Below, piece by piece: positions 17,143 to 25,007 of a stretch of 64,000 bases of DNA. Each line of letters begins with the position of its first letter. Position 1 is the first letter of the stretch. The stretch covers positions 1 to 64,000 of the forward strand of contig JAZSBL010000045.1 of the NCBI GenBank assembly GCA_045602385.1, given 5' to 3'. This stretch comes from SVTX01 sp045602385. GTDB taxonomy: Bacteria > Bacillota > Clostridia > Oscillospirales > CAG-272. The notes beneath the pieces are model-generated. The model was not told where the DNA came from. It saw only the letters and a program-made list of their open reading frames with translations, and made no database searches. The position numbers and the translations under genes are program-made.

Positions 17143-17430
17143 TGTTTTATACCTCACTTTTTTATTTTTATGAGAAAACGGGATTGTGTATCTCCCATTG
17201 TTTCCGGGGGAAGGGCTGAGAGCATTTAGATGCAGAAGGCGCGATTTGGGTTTCGTAGGCGTACAAGGGTACGCCAGAGAGCCAAAGCGCGGCTAAAAAG
17301 CCACATTTTGAAGAAATCCGCCGAGGCTTCGGCGGAATTCAACCTTTTAATATGAAACACACTCAAATTCAGTAGGTTTCTATTGTTTGTTCTTGGTGTG
17401 GCTTTTGTTCTGCGCTAAATGAATCAGCAC
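17143..17430. other. Intergenic region with three hairpins downstream of efp
   Basis: No credible gene. Three stem-loops are visible: GGCGTAC/GTACGCC (17258-17275), GGCT/AGCC (17291-17302) and CCGCCGA/TCGGCGG (17318-17335). The last lies nearest efp and is a possible minus-strand terminator despite its weak T tail. Their spacing suggests a folded 3' UTR or small RNA. Confidence 0.4.
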
Positions 17431-17988
17431 TTAAGCTCTGGAGAGGTACTCGCCTGTACGAGTATCTATCTTAAGCATATCGCCAACGTTGATGAAGAGC
17501 GGAACCTTGATTACCGCGCCTGTCTCAAGAGTTGCGGGCTTAAGAGTGTTGGTTGCCGTGTTGCCTGCAAAGCCGGGGTCTGTCTCTGTAACCTCAAGCT
17601 CTACGAAGATGGGGGGCTCAACGCCGAATACGTTGCCCTTGTAGGAAATGATCTTGCACATCATCTCTTCCTTAACGAACTTGAATGCATCGCCAAGCTT
17701 GTCCGCATTGAGGGGAAGCATGTCGAATGTCTCCATGTCCATGAAGTAGTAAAGATCACCATCGTTGTAGGAATACTGCATATCCTTTCTCTCGATGTAT
17801 GCGTTCTCGTACTTATCTGTAGGGCTGAATGTCTTTTCAACAACAGCTCCGGAAATTACGTTCTTGAGCTTTGTACGAACGAAAGCTGCGCCCTTACCGG
17901 GTTTAACGTGCTGGAACTCGATAACCTGATATACGTTACCGTCCATTTCGAATGTAATACCGTTCTTAAAATCGCCGGCTACTACCAT
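17431..17988 (-). CDS. efp: Elongation factor P
   Basis: 185 residues, three-domain EF-P that relieves ribosome stalling at polyproline. It starts MVVAGDFKNGITFEMDG, and the conserved loop FQHVKPGKGAAFVR holds the Lys at the tip (GKG) where post-translational modification occurs in many bacteria. Ends with the GDMLKIDTRTGEYLSRA signature. GGAGG lies 9 bases before the ATG. Its own promoter lies about 60-90 bp upstream. Confidence 0.96.
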   Translation of the reverse strand: MVVAGDFKNGITFEMDGNVYQVIEFQHVKPGKGAAFVRTKLKNVISGAVVEKTFSPTDKYENAYIERKDMQYSYNDGDLYYFMDMETFDMLPLNADKLGDAFKFVKEEMMCKIISYKGNVFGVEPPIFVELEVTETDPGFAGNTATNTLKPATLETGAVIKVPLFINVGDMLKIDTRTGEYLSRA

Positions 17989-18048
17989 AGTGAAATACCT
18001 CCAAAAATATGTCGTATTGCCGCCTTTCGGCGCATAATTTTACAGTTC

Positions 18049-18077
18049 ATTATATAATATTATTATATAATTTTCAA
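18049..18077 (-). promoter_or_regulatory. Sigma-A promoter of efp
   Basis: On the minus strand TTGAAA (18072-18077), 17-bp spacer, TATAAT (18049-18054). The leader contains a small GCCGAAAGGC hairpin (around 18019-18032) before the ribosome site. Confidence 0.7.
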
Positions 18078-18122
18078 GAGGGGATAAATAGAAATTTGTA
18101 AATTTTCTGTGAAAAGCCCAAA

Positions 18123-18671
18123 TCAAAGGGCATCGGATGCCAAAATATCGCCTTCAAGAGTCTTGATCTCAAGCTTGCCGCTGTCATATATCGCGTAGGA
18201 GCGAGGATTTCCGCCTTTTGGAATGCTTATTGATCCGGGGTTCAGACAGACCACGCCGCCGCGCCTTTCAATTGACAAAATGTGAGTGTGTCCGTAAAGG
18301 AAAAGCGAGCCGCAAGGCAAGTCGGGGAGCTTGTCAGGGTTGTATACGTGTCCGTGGGACAGGCATATATTTGTGCCGTTGTCCTCGTCGTATATCTCTG
18401 TCTTGTCGGCCATACAAGGGAAGGAGAGCACCATCTGATCCACCTCTGCCTCACAGTTTCCGCGCACGCAGACTATCTTGTCGGAGATCGCGTTAAGCAT
18501 CTCTATAACTCGTTTGGGCGCATATCCCGAGGGAAGATCGTTTCGGGGGCCGTGGTAAAGCACGTCGCCGAGTATCAGTATTTTATCTGCGCCCTCGCGC
18601 TCGAAGGCGGAAAGCATCTTGGAGCAGCACTCCGCGTCGCCGTGTATGTCGGATACAATCAAAAATTTCAT
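18123..18671 (-). CDS. YfcE family phosphodiesterase (metallophosphoesterase)
   Basis: 182 residues with all calcineurin-like metal motifs in order: SDIHGD, GDVLYHGPRN, RGNCE, LSHGHVY and GHTH. YfcE-type enzymes are Mn-dependent cytosolic phosphodiesterases active on model phosphodiesters; the natural substrate is uncertain. It lies downstream of proA but is separated from it by a 210-bp spacer with a strong hairpin, so it is probably transcribed separately. RBS AAAGGA precedes the ATG. Confidence 0.92.
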   Translation of the reverse strand: MKFLIVSDIHGDAECCSKMLSAFEREGADKILILGDVLYHGPRNDLPSGYAPKRVIEMLNAISDKIVCVRGNCEAEVDQMVLSFPCMADKTEIYDEDNGTNICLSHGHVYNPDKLPDLPCGSLFLYGHTHILSIERRGGVVCLNPGSISIPKGGNPRSYAIYDSGKLEIKTLEGDILASDAL

Positions 18672-18839
18672 TTTATTCCTTTCTTTTTTTGGAGAATACT
18701 TTTGAAAAAAGTTTTCTCCAAACCTCTTTCAAAACCTTTTATAAGGGAGAAGAAGACAAAGCTTATTTTAAATGAGTAAGCGCTTTAAGTTGAGCTATAT
18801 TTAAGTAAACACCTATTAAAAGTTTTTGGGAAGGGTTAT

Positions 18840-18872
18840 AGGGAAAGCCCTTTTTCTAAAAAGGGTTTCCCT
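18840..18872 (-). terminator. Long hairpin downstream of proA
   Basis: AGGGAAAGCCCTTTTT pairs with AAAAAGGGTTTCCCT with one bulged G. It lies 10 bases past the proA stop on the minus strand. The rest of the 18672-18839 spacer is AT-rich and holds a second pairing (GGAGAATACTTTT... with AAAAGTTTTCTCC, about 18691-18720) near the start of the YfcE gene; I see no gene in it. Confidence 0.6.
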
Positions 18873-18882
18873 AACCGCGTTT

Positions 18883-20139
18883 TTATCTAACTTGTCCGTC
18901 ACCCTCGATGAGGTACTTTTGTGTAGTGAGGGCGTAGAGTCCCATCGGTCCGCGTGCGTGGAGCTTTTGGGTAGAGATGCCTATCTCCGCGCCGAAGCCG
19001 AACTCACCGCCGTCTGTAAAGCGAGTCGAGGCGTTGACGTAGACCGCAGCGGCATCGACAAGGCTCTTGAAGCGTTCTGCTGATGCGCTGTCGCGCGTGA
19101 TTATCGCCTCGCTGTGGCCTGTATTGTATTTGTTTATGTGCGCTATCGCCTCGTCAAGTGAGGACACGACCTTAACTGCCAGAATGTAGTCATCGTATTC
19201 GGTTTCAAAATCCACCTCGGTGGCGGGGGATATTTCGCTTAAAATTGAGCGTGTGGCATCGCAGCCACGAAGTTCAAGGGTATATTGCTCCGCTACGGCA
19301 GACGCAAATTTCGGGAGAAATTCAGCCGCTACAGACTCGTGAACGAGCATAGTTTCAATGGCGTTGCAGACCGCGGGGCGGGAGCATTTCGCGTTGATGG
19401 CGACCTTAACCGCCATATCAAGATCGGCGGACTCGTCGACGTAGAGGTGGCAGTTGCCCGCGCCGGTTTCGATAACCGGAACGCCCGCCTTCTCGACCAC
19501 GGCCGAGATGAGCCGCTTGCTTCCGCGGGGAATCAGAACGTCAACGAGGCCGCGCGCCTGCATAAGAGCATCCGCACCCTCATATCCAAGCTCAGGGCCG
19601 ACGAATCCGAGAATATCGGGGGATATTCCTGCATCTTCAATGCATGAGCGCATAATATTGACAAGACAAAGGTTGGTGTTCGCCGCCTCCTTGCCGCCGC
19701 GCAGGACCGTCGCGTTGCCTGTTTTGAGGCAGAGAGCCGCCGCGTCAACCGTGACGTTGGGGCGCGCCTCGTAAATTATCGCAATCACGCCTATCGGCAC
19801 GCGCGAGCAAAAGATCTTAAGCCCGTTGGGCCTTGTAAAAAGCTCACCCGTGCCTACGGGGTCTTTTATACTCGTCAGAGCGCGCAGAGAATCGCAAATG
19901 CCGACAATGCGCGCCTCATTCAGCATAAGCCTGTCAAGCATGTGGTCGGGAACTCCGTTTTCTCGCGCGGATGCGAGATCGGCGAGATTGGCTTTTATTA
20001 TTTTGTCTGTATTTTCCTTGAGCGCCGAGGCAATAGAGAGAAGCAGCGCATCCTTTTTCTCGGTCGATGCCGCCGCGAAATCGCGCGAGGCGTCCTTGGC
20101 GAGTCTGCATATTTCAAAAACTGCTTTTTTTGCGTCCAT
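18883..20139 (-). CDS. proA: Glutamate-5-semialdehyde dehydrogenase (gamma-glutamyl phosphate reductase)
   Basis: About 418 residues of the aldehyde dehydrogenase fold, NADPH-dependent reduction of gamma-glutamyl phosphate in proline synthesis. The catalytic Cys region is KCSRPAVCNAIETMLVH. Conserved stretches also include VPIGVIAIIYEARPNVT and FTDGGEFGFGAEIGIST near the C-terminus. ATG at 20139 follows TTGGAG at proper spacing; the frame extends to a TTG at 20151 inside that site. proB is not adjacent. The upstream gene is a flavin reductase 20 bp away. Confidence 0.95.
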   Translation of the reverse strand: MDAKKAVFEICRLAKDASRDFAAASTEKKDALLLSIASALKENTDKIIKANLADLASARENGVPDHMLDRLMLNEARIVGICDSLRALTSIKDPVGTGELFTRPNGLKIFCSRVPIGVIAIIYEARPNVTVDAAALCLKTGNATVLRGGKEAANTNLCLVNIMRSCIEDAGISPDILGFVGPELGYEGADALMQARGLVDVLIPRGSKRLISAVVEKAGVPVIETGAGNCHLYVDESADLDMAVKVAINAKCSRPAVCNAIETMLVHESVAAEFLPKFASAVAEQYTLELRGCDATRSILSEISPATEVDFETEYDDYILAVKVVSSLDEAIAHINKYNTGHSEAIITRDSASAERFKSLVDAAAVYVNASTRFTDGGEFGFGAEIGISTQKLHARGPMGLYALTTQKYLIEGDGQVR

Positions 20140-20159
20140 TTTTATCTCCAAATGGGAAA

Positions 20160-20672
20160 TTAGTCCCTTACAAGTATCTTTTCTATTTCAAGAATGTAGA
20201 AGCGGTGGAAATCATCGGTTGGATAGTGTTTTATCTGCTCTTTGTCTATAAAGTGATCCTTTTTAATATCGTCCGCGTAAAGCTTTTTGCAAATCATCGC
20301 CACGCTTGATTTTTCAATGATCTTGACTTCGTCAACTTCTATGCAATCAAGACCGCACTCGGCGAGCTTATCGGTATCCTTGCCCGATTTTGTTCCGCAC
20401 AGCTTCAGCGCGGTGCGATGCTCGTCGGGAAGCACGCAAAGGGCGAAGCGGTCAGCCGACTCGCACAGAGAGAACGTATATCTCTGCGGGCGGACGAAAA
20501 CGGTAGCCACGGGCTTATTCCAAAGAATTCCCATACTGCCCCAGCTTGCAGTCATGGCATTTGCGCCTGACGCCTTTGAGTCGTCGGGTGTAGTTATAAG
20601 TAACCATTCCTTTCCAATAAGGCGGAACGGAGATCTTTCAAATTCATCGGGAGATATCACACGAAAGGGCAT
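20160..20672 (-). CDS. Flavin reductase family protein (FMN-binding split barrel)
   Basis: 170 residues of the DIM6/NTAB FMN-binding split-barrel family. The pattern NAMTASWGSMGILWNKPVAT and FVRPQRYTFSLCESADRFAL is typical of homologues that bind FMN. Natural partners are unknown; such proteins in anaerobes often reduce flavin or serve as redox partners. GGAGG precedes the ATG. It has its own promoter with an overlapping palindrome. It is the first gene before proA. Confidence 0.85.
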   Translation of the reverse strand: MPFRVISPDEFERSPFRLIGKEWLLITTPDDSKASGANAMTASWGSMGILWNKPVATVFVRPQRYTFSLCESADRFALCVLPDEHRTALKLCGTKSGKDTDKLAECGLDCIEVDEVKIIEKSSVAMICKKLYADDIKKDHFIDKEQIKHYPTDDFHRFYILEIEKILVRD

Positions 20673-20690
20673 ATATTTTCCTCCAAAACG

Positions 20691-20733
20691 ATTTAGTTGA
20701 CTAAATTATACCATATTGTCTCCTTTTTTTCAA
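20691..20733 (-). promoter_or_regulatory. Promoter with MarR-like operator upstream of the flavin reductase
   Basis: Minus-strand TTGAAA (20728-20733), 17-bp spacer and TATAAT (20705-20710). A perfect 16-bp palindrome ATTTAGTTGACTAAAT (20691-20706) overlaps the downstream edge of the -10. It resembles MarR/OhrR-type operators; no such regulator is encoded nearby. Confidence 0.7.
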
Positions 20734-20791
20734 CAGTTATGATATAAAAAGTCATCTGTATATTTTATTCATTCTCCGTATAAATTGACAA

Positions 20792-20817
20792 AAGGGTCGG
20801 GGCAATGCCCGACCCTT
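20792..20817 (-). terminator. Terminator of the FKBP/trigger-factor-like gene
   Basis: AAGGGTCGGG (20792-20801) pairs with CCCGACCCTT (20808-20817), 6-base loop, just past the stop codon at 20823 on the minus strand, with TTTTG following. Confidence 0.8.
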
Positions 20818-20822
20818 AAAAA

Positions 20823-22553
20823 TCATTCTGCGTCCTTGTATTCAATTGTGCAATTCTCTAAGAGACAATCGTCGACCTTGTCAAAGAGCATGTTTTGTCT
20901 GATCTGCTTTTCGCCAAGCTCGGCTACAAGAGATTCCTCTGTGTAGGTCACCGTGCTGCCGGAGCTTGCGTAATAGTCATTGTAGTATATTACCAGCGCC
21001 GCCAATCCCTCTTTGTATTCTTCGTCGGAAATGGATAGGCCCTCCTGCTTTGCTATGGTGTAGTAGATAAGATTGTTTCTGACCACTTCCTTTGCAAGGG
21101 ATACAACCGCCGCACCGGGATCCGCTCCCTCTTCAAGACCCATGTAGAGGGAAACGAACTCATCGAGGTTGTTAAACGTATATCCGTAGTAGTAGGAATA
21201 GTACTGCATGTAGTATTCAAACTGGTCGAGGTACTGATAGTACCAATACTCAACTGACTGCTCGGGATACTCAATAACCGTAGCCTTTTCGATAAGCTGG
21301 CTCATGATAGCGGATACCGCTTCTTCCTCTGCGGCGTCCTTAGAAGCTGTTTCGAGCTTGGTTCTTACATCCTCGCGATATTCCTCGGTAGATCCGCTGA
21401 ACTTAAGAGTTTCATGCACGTAGGTATCATTGAACTCCGGAATAGAATACTGAATAGTATACTCTACCCAAACGTGGAAGACTACGTCCTTACCCGCAAG
21501 ATCAACGTGGCTGTAGTCTTCGGGGAAGGTCAGATTGATTTTGTGGGGATTTTCCTTGCTTGTCTGGCTGGGAATGAGGCCGATAAGAGCATCCTCAAAT
21601 CCGGGTATGAATGAACCGGAGCCGATAACAAGCTCGTAAGAATATTTGTCGTCTGCGTTAGAGCCGCCCTCGAAAGCTACCCCGTCAAGATATCCCGTAT
21701 AATAGATATATGCAGAATCGCCGTGGTTTATAGGGCGGTGAGTGAATATCTCGCCTTGTCCGGCGGGTTTTCTGTTTTCAAAGCATTTTCTCTCGATATA
21801 CTGCTGTACTAAAGCGTCGTCGCCAAGTTCTGCTTTGACATTTGCCTTGTATTCATCTGCGGTGCCTTCGAATTTTAGAACATCCTTTACGAATTCACTG
21901 TTAAATTCGGGAATGACGTACTGTATTGTATATTCCACCCAAATATGGAATGCAACAGCCTTTCCCGCAAGAGAAGAATCTTCGTAATTTTCGGGGAAGT
22001 TCACGTTGACAATGAATGGGTTATCCTTGCCGGTACTTTCGGGTATGACACCGATCAAGGCATCCTCAACTCCGGGGAAGAACGCGCCGGAGCCGACAAC
22101 CAGCTCATAAGGCGATTCGTCATCTGCGTTGGAGCCGCCCTCAAAGATTTCTCCGTTGATGTATCCCGTGTAGTAGATGAAAGCCGAGTCGCCGTACGCA
22201 ATCGCGCGGTCGCGCAGGGAGCTTCCGGCATGAAGCTTCTGTCTGTTTTTAAAGCACTCATCATCGATGTACTTTTGAACAAGAGCGTCGTCTACGAGAT
22301 ATTCCGTGCTGAGCGTTACGGTAGTGTTCTTGTACAACTCAGGGGAAAGCGTGATATATTTAGATAGGTCTGCGCCAAGATAGTCAAAGTCCTCGGTTAC
22401 CTTTTGGTTCTCGGATCCGGATTCGGTCTCGCTTGCGGTCTCCGATTCCTCCGGTTTTTTATTGCCCAGGAATAAGATCGCGATCGTAACCGCAGCCGCT
22501 AAAAGCAGGACCGACAGAATGATAACGAGCACCTTTAATTTATTATTCTTCAT
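20823..22553 (-). CDS. Membrane-anchored trigger-factor-like peptidyl-prolyl isomerase with two FKBP modules
   Basis: 576 residues. An N-terminal membrane anchor (VLVIILSVLLLAAAVTIAILF) is followed by a Ser/Glu/Thr linker. Two successive FKBP-type units follow, each with YGDSAFIYYTGYINGE or HGDSAYIYYTGYLDGV, then the VxGSGxFxPGxEDALIG stretch and an IQYxIPEFN boundary. The C-terminal ~190 residues resemble the helical trigger-factor/SurA-like chaperone region. The likely role is folding of exported proteins. The two units are clearly a tandem duplication (about residues 70-245 and 246-390). The gene ends at its own terminator and starts from a TTGATT-17-TATTAT promoter. Confidence 0.8.
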   Translation of the reverse strand: MKNNKLKVLVIILSVLLLAAAVTIAILFLGNKKPEESETASETESGSENQKVTEDFDYLGADLSKYITLSPELYKNTTVTLSTEYLVDDALVQKYIDDECFKNRQKLHAGSSLRDRAIAYGDSAFIYYTGYINGEIFEGGSNADDESPYELVVGSGAFFPGVEDALIGVIPESTGKDNPFIVNVNFPENYEDSSLAGKAVAFHIWVEYTIQYVIPEFNSEFVKDVLKFEGTADEYKANVKAELGDDALVQQYIERKCFENRKPAGQGEIFTHRPINHGDSAYIYYTGYLDGVAFEGGSNADDKYSYELVIGSGSFIPGFEDALIGLIPSQTSKENPHKINLTFPEDYSHVDLAGKDVVFHVWVEYTIQYSIPEFNDTYVHETLKFSGSTEEYREDVRTKLETASKDAAEEEAVSAIMSQLIEKATVIEYPEQSVEYWYYQYLDQFEYYMQYYSYYYGYTFNNLDEFVSLYMGLEEGADPGAAVVSLAKEVVRNNLIYYTIAKQEGLSISDEEYKEGLAALVIYYNDYYASSGSTVTYTEESLVAELGEKQIRQNMLFDKVDDCLLENCTIEYKDAE

Positions 22554-22585
22554 ATTTTTTTATCCTTTCGGTTATTCCAAAATAT

Positions 22586-22614
22586 ATAATACTATTTAAC
22601 GGACATAAAATCAA
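22586..22614 (-). promoter_or_regulatory. Promoter of the FKBP/trigger-factor-like gene
   Basis: Minus-strand TTGATT (22609-22614), 17-bp spacer, TATTAT (22586-22591), about 30 bp before the start codon. Confidence 0.55.
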
Positions 22615-22653
22615 GTACATTTTGAAAACAAATTGCAAATGGCGGCATTATTC

Positions 22654-22682
22654 TTGACATTAAGATGCAAAAATGATACAAT
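22654..22682 (+). promoter_or_regulatory. Sigma-A promoter of birA
   Basis: TTGACA (22654-22659), 17-bp spacer, TACAAT (22677-22682). Confidence 0.75.
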
Positions 22683-22715
22683 TTAGTGGTAAAAAGAGTA
22701 AATGGAGGGACGGTT

Positions 22716-23450
22716 ATGCAATTTGGACTTAAAACAATAAAATATGATTGCATCGACTCTACCAATGCTGAAGCGAAGCGATACGCCGCGGAGAATGGCG
22801 AGGGAGAGCCGGTTTTGTTCCTTGCAAGAGAGCAAAGCGCGGGCAGAGGACGGCTTGGCAGAAGCTTCTATTCAAGACTTTTGGGCGGGATATATATGTC
22901 CTTGCTCTATTTTACCGATAGCGCGCTATCGGATGCGGTGAGCGTGACTACGGCCGCCGCAGTTTGTGTGGCGGAGGCTATAGAGAGCGTAACGGGCAAG
23001 ACGGTGAAAATAAAATGGGTCAACGATATTTATGACGAGCGTGGCAAGGTCGCGGGAATTCTTGCGGAGACGTTATCGGTAGGGAACAAAATTGCGGTAA
23101 TCGTTGGAATAGGAATAAACACCGGAGAAGAGGATTTTCCAAAGGAGCTTCACGGCGTTGCGGCGAGCATCGGGGAGATAAGCGAATCGGAAAGGGAAAA
23201 CATCGTGCTTTCAATTGCGGAATCGCTGTTGAATCATGCCGAAAATCCATCAGACCGCGGATATATGAATGGCTACCGACAAAGGTTCATGCTTGATGGA
23301 GCCGAGGTCAACCTCTTACGGGCAGACGAGATAATAGCCCACGGCAGAGTTGAGGGCGTGACCGATGACGGCGGGCTTGTATTTTTGAGAGATGGAGAGA
23401 ACAAGCCCGAGATCATCAGAACAGGCGAAGTCACTGTCAGAACGAAATAA
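22716..23450 (+). CDS. birA: Biotin--[acetyl-CoA-carboxylase] ligase (short, no DNA-binding domain)
   Basis: About 244 residues. Biotin-ligase signature is REQSAGRGRLGRSF with upstream DSTNAEAKR; KWVNDIY and KVAGILAE are the lysine/biotin-binding stretches, and GIGINT is conserved. The N-terminal winged helix of group II BirA is absent, so this enzyme should charge biotin carrier proteins without acting as a repressor. ATG at 22716 has GGAGGG 6 bases upstream, preferred over a GTG 30 bp earlier. Followed by a strong terminator. Confidence 0.93.
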   Translation: MQFGLKTIKYDCIDSTNAEAKRYAAENGEGEPVLFLAREQSAGRGRLGRSFYSRLLGGIYMSLLYFTDSALSDAVSVTTAAAVCVAEAIESVTGKTVKIKWVNDIYDERGKVAGILAETLSVGNKIAVIVGIGINTGEEDFPKELHGVAASIGEISESERENIVLSIAESLLNHAENPSDRGYMNGYRQRFMLDGAEVNLLRADEIIAHGRVEGVTDDGGLVFLRDGENKPEIIRTGEVTVRTK

Positions 23451-23455
23451 AAATT

Positions 23456-23485
23456 GGGGACGTCAATGGACGTCCCCGTTTCTTT
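23456..23485. terminator. Terminator between birA and the SLOG gene
   Basis: GGGGACGTC (23456-23464) pairs with GACGTCCCC (23469-23477) over AATG, followed by a T-rich tail on the plus strand. The convergent gene ends at 23484, so the hairpin probably serves both. Confidence 0.85.
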
Positions 23486-23993
23486 ATTTTTTTAGTGCCG
23501 TGAGCATATCGGAGACGTTTATTATCTCCTTTCCGCTATTCAAGGCACGGTTTACCGTGTATGCAGTCCCTCCGCCGCTGTGTTCAAGATAGGCAACGCC
23601 TATGTCGCCAAGCTCAACCAAGCGGTTGTTTCTCTCGTGCAAGCATGTCGAGGTGTATGTGTTGGCGATATATTCAACACGGTCAGCCCTTGACAAAATG
23701 TCGTTGTATACTTCAATGTCATGAGCAGACCAGAATCTTGTCTGGTTTCTGCAGGGAAGTATCAGTTCAAGAGATACGGAAGGAAAGTTGTCCTTGAGGC
23801 GCAACACGGCAAGCGCCGCAAGCGTATCAAATCCCAGGGCGCCACCCGTATAAAATCTTGTAATGCCGGAATTCACCATGGTTTTCAGGAGGCAGTCGAG
23901 TACAAATGAAATGTCCGCGCCCACATTGCAGTCTATATCACGGTGTCCCGTAAAAAAAGCGGAGCGTATTTTCCCCACACCCTGTTGCGACAT
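23484..23993 (-). CDS. SLOG/DUF1273 (YpsA-like) family protein
   Basis: 169 residues with a Rossmann-like SLOG fold: FFTGHRDI at the N-terminus, then RFYTGGALGFDTLAALAVL as the nucleotide-binding glycine motif and ERNNRLVELGDIGVAYLEHSGGGTAYTV near the C-terminus. SLOG proteins bind nucleotides or nucleotide-derived signals; YpsA affects cell division in Bacillus, but function here is unknown. It has its own promoter with a dyad in the spacer. The next minus-strand gene upstream terminates before it, so it is a single-gene unit. Confidence 0.8.
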   Translation of the reverse strand: MSQQGVGKIRSAFFTGHRDIDCNVGADISFVLDCLLKTMVNSGITRFYTGGALGFDTLAALAVLRLKDNFPSVSLELILPCRNQTRFWSAHDIEVYNDILSRADRVEYIANTYTSTCLHERNNRLVELGDIGVAYLEHSGGGTAYTVNRALNSGKEIINVSDMLTALKK

Positions 23994-24033
23994 AATTATC
24001 CTCCTATAAGCTATTTATCGATCGGTTTAATAC

Positions 24034-24062
24034 ATTATAGCACATATGTTCTAAAATGTAAA
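24034..24062 (-). promoter_or_regulatory. Promoter of the SLOG gene with an embedded dyad
   Basis: Minus-strand TTTACA (24057-24062), 17-bp spacer, TATAAT (24034-24039). The spacer holds GAACATATGTGC (24040-24051), one base off the Firmicute LexA box GAAC-N4-GTTC. Confidence 0.55.
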
Positions 24063-24079
24063 GGGGTTTATCATGATTT

Positions 24080-24131
24080 TTTTAAAAAACAGCAACCGAG
24101 AAGAGAGAGCTACGATCCTATTCTCGGTTGC
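24080..24131 (-). terminator. Terminator of the EamA transporter operon
   Basis: GCAACCGAGAA (24092-24102) pairs with TTCTCGGTTGC (24121-24131) around an 18-base loop. On the minus strand it is followed by a T-rich run. Confidence 0.8.
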
Positions 24132-24161
24132 CGCAATTAGCTTTCAGGTATTGTTGACCGG

Positions 24162-25007
24162 TCATAGGACTATGGCCAGGACGATTCCGGCCACGGAAAT
24201 TAAGGATCCTATAATCGTTAGGGCGGAGTACTTCTTTTTATACATAATAAAACCGATGAGCATAATGAAGATTATCGTAGTGCTTTCAATTGCATTGACA
24301 AGCACAATGTTTGCGTTTGTGATTGCCCATCCGGACAAGAGCATACCAAGGCCTACCACGATTGCTTGGGCAGAATATTTGGGGATTGAGATCTCCTTAT
24401 AATTCAGCCTTGGGCGGAACACCGCCAAAAGGACAAGACCTGCGACTATCATGCTCAGGAATGCCATCGTTTCATTTGAAATAAGCCCTTTTTGTATGCT
24501 GCTCTTCAAAATAAACGGCTTGAAGGTTCTTGCCAGAACAGAAACTGTTTCAAGCCCAACTCCACGCATATCGGTGCGCTCTCCCTCTCCCTTGCTTTGG
24601 AAATTTATTGTCAGCACGGTACCGACCATAAAAACCGCTATACCGACAGTGCTCCAGAGAGAGAGCCTGTCAATTGCAAGAACAAAGGAGATTATCAAGG
24701 TAAAGATCACCTTGGATTTGGAGATTATCTCGATATGCAGAGGGTTGGATTTTTTAACAGCCAATTGATGCGAAAAAATATTTATAGACTCCAGCACGCC
24801 GTAAAGCAAAACGTAAGGCAAGCAACTCCAGTCCAGCTGCCAATTAAGTAGTGCGGCGATGAGCAGAACGGGAGTAACGAAAACAATTCTGTATATCGCG
24901 TGATTGGCGGCCGAGACGTTGCGCATCACGTTTTTATTTAAAAGCGTGTCAATAGCCTTGGATAGCGCGCAAAGCACGGCAAACAGAATACCAATTCCGA
25001 AATTCAT
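24162..25007 (-). CDS. EamA-family (DMT superfamily) transporter
   Basis: 281 residues with about ten membrane helices in two EamA repeats, the drug/metabolite transporter arrangement; the N-terminal repeat starts IGILFAVLCALSKAIDTLLNK and the C-terminal repeat ends SLISVAGIVLAIVL. Substrate unknown. ATG overlaps the upstream gene's stop as ATGA, so translation is probably coupled to the large unknown protein. Confidence 0.85.
   Translation of the reverse strand: MNFGIGILFAVLCALSKAIDTLLNKNVMRNVSAANHAIYRIVFVTPVLLIAALLNWQLDWSCLPYVLLYGVLESINIFSHQLAVKKSNPLHIEIISKSKVIFTLIISFVLAIDRLSLWSTVGIAVFMVGTVLTINFQSKGEGERTDMRGVGLETVSVLARTFKPFILKSSIQKGLISNETMAFLSMIVAGLVLLAVFRPRLNYKEISIPKYSAQAIVVGLGMLLSGWAITNANIVLVNAIESTTIIFIMLIGFIMYKKKYSALTIIGSLISVAGIVLAIVL

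Noticed and set aside
17419..18057. A 212-codon plus-strand frame opposite efp
   Set aside because: Exact antisense of a clearly identified gene; no ribosome site or homology pattern.
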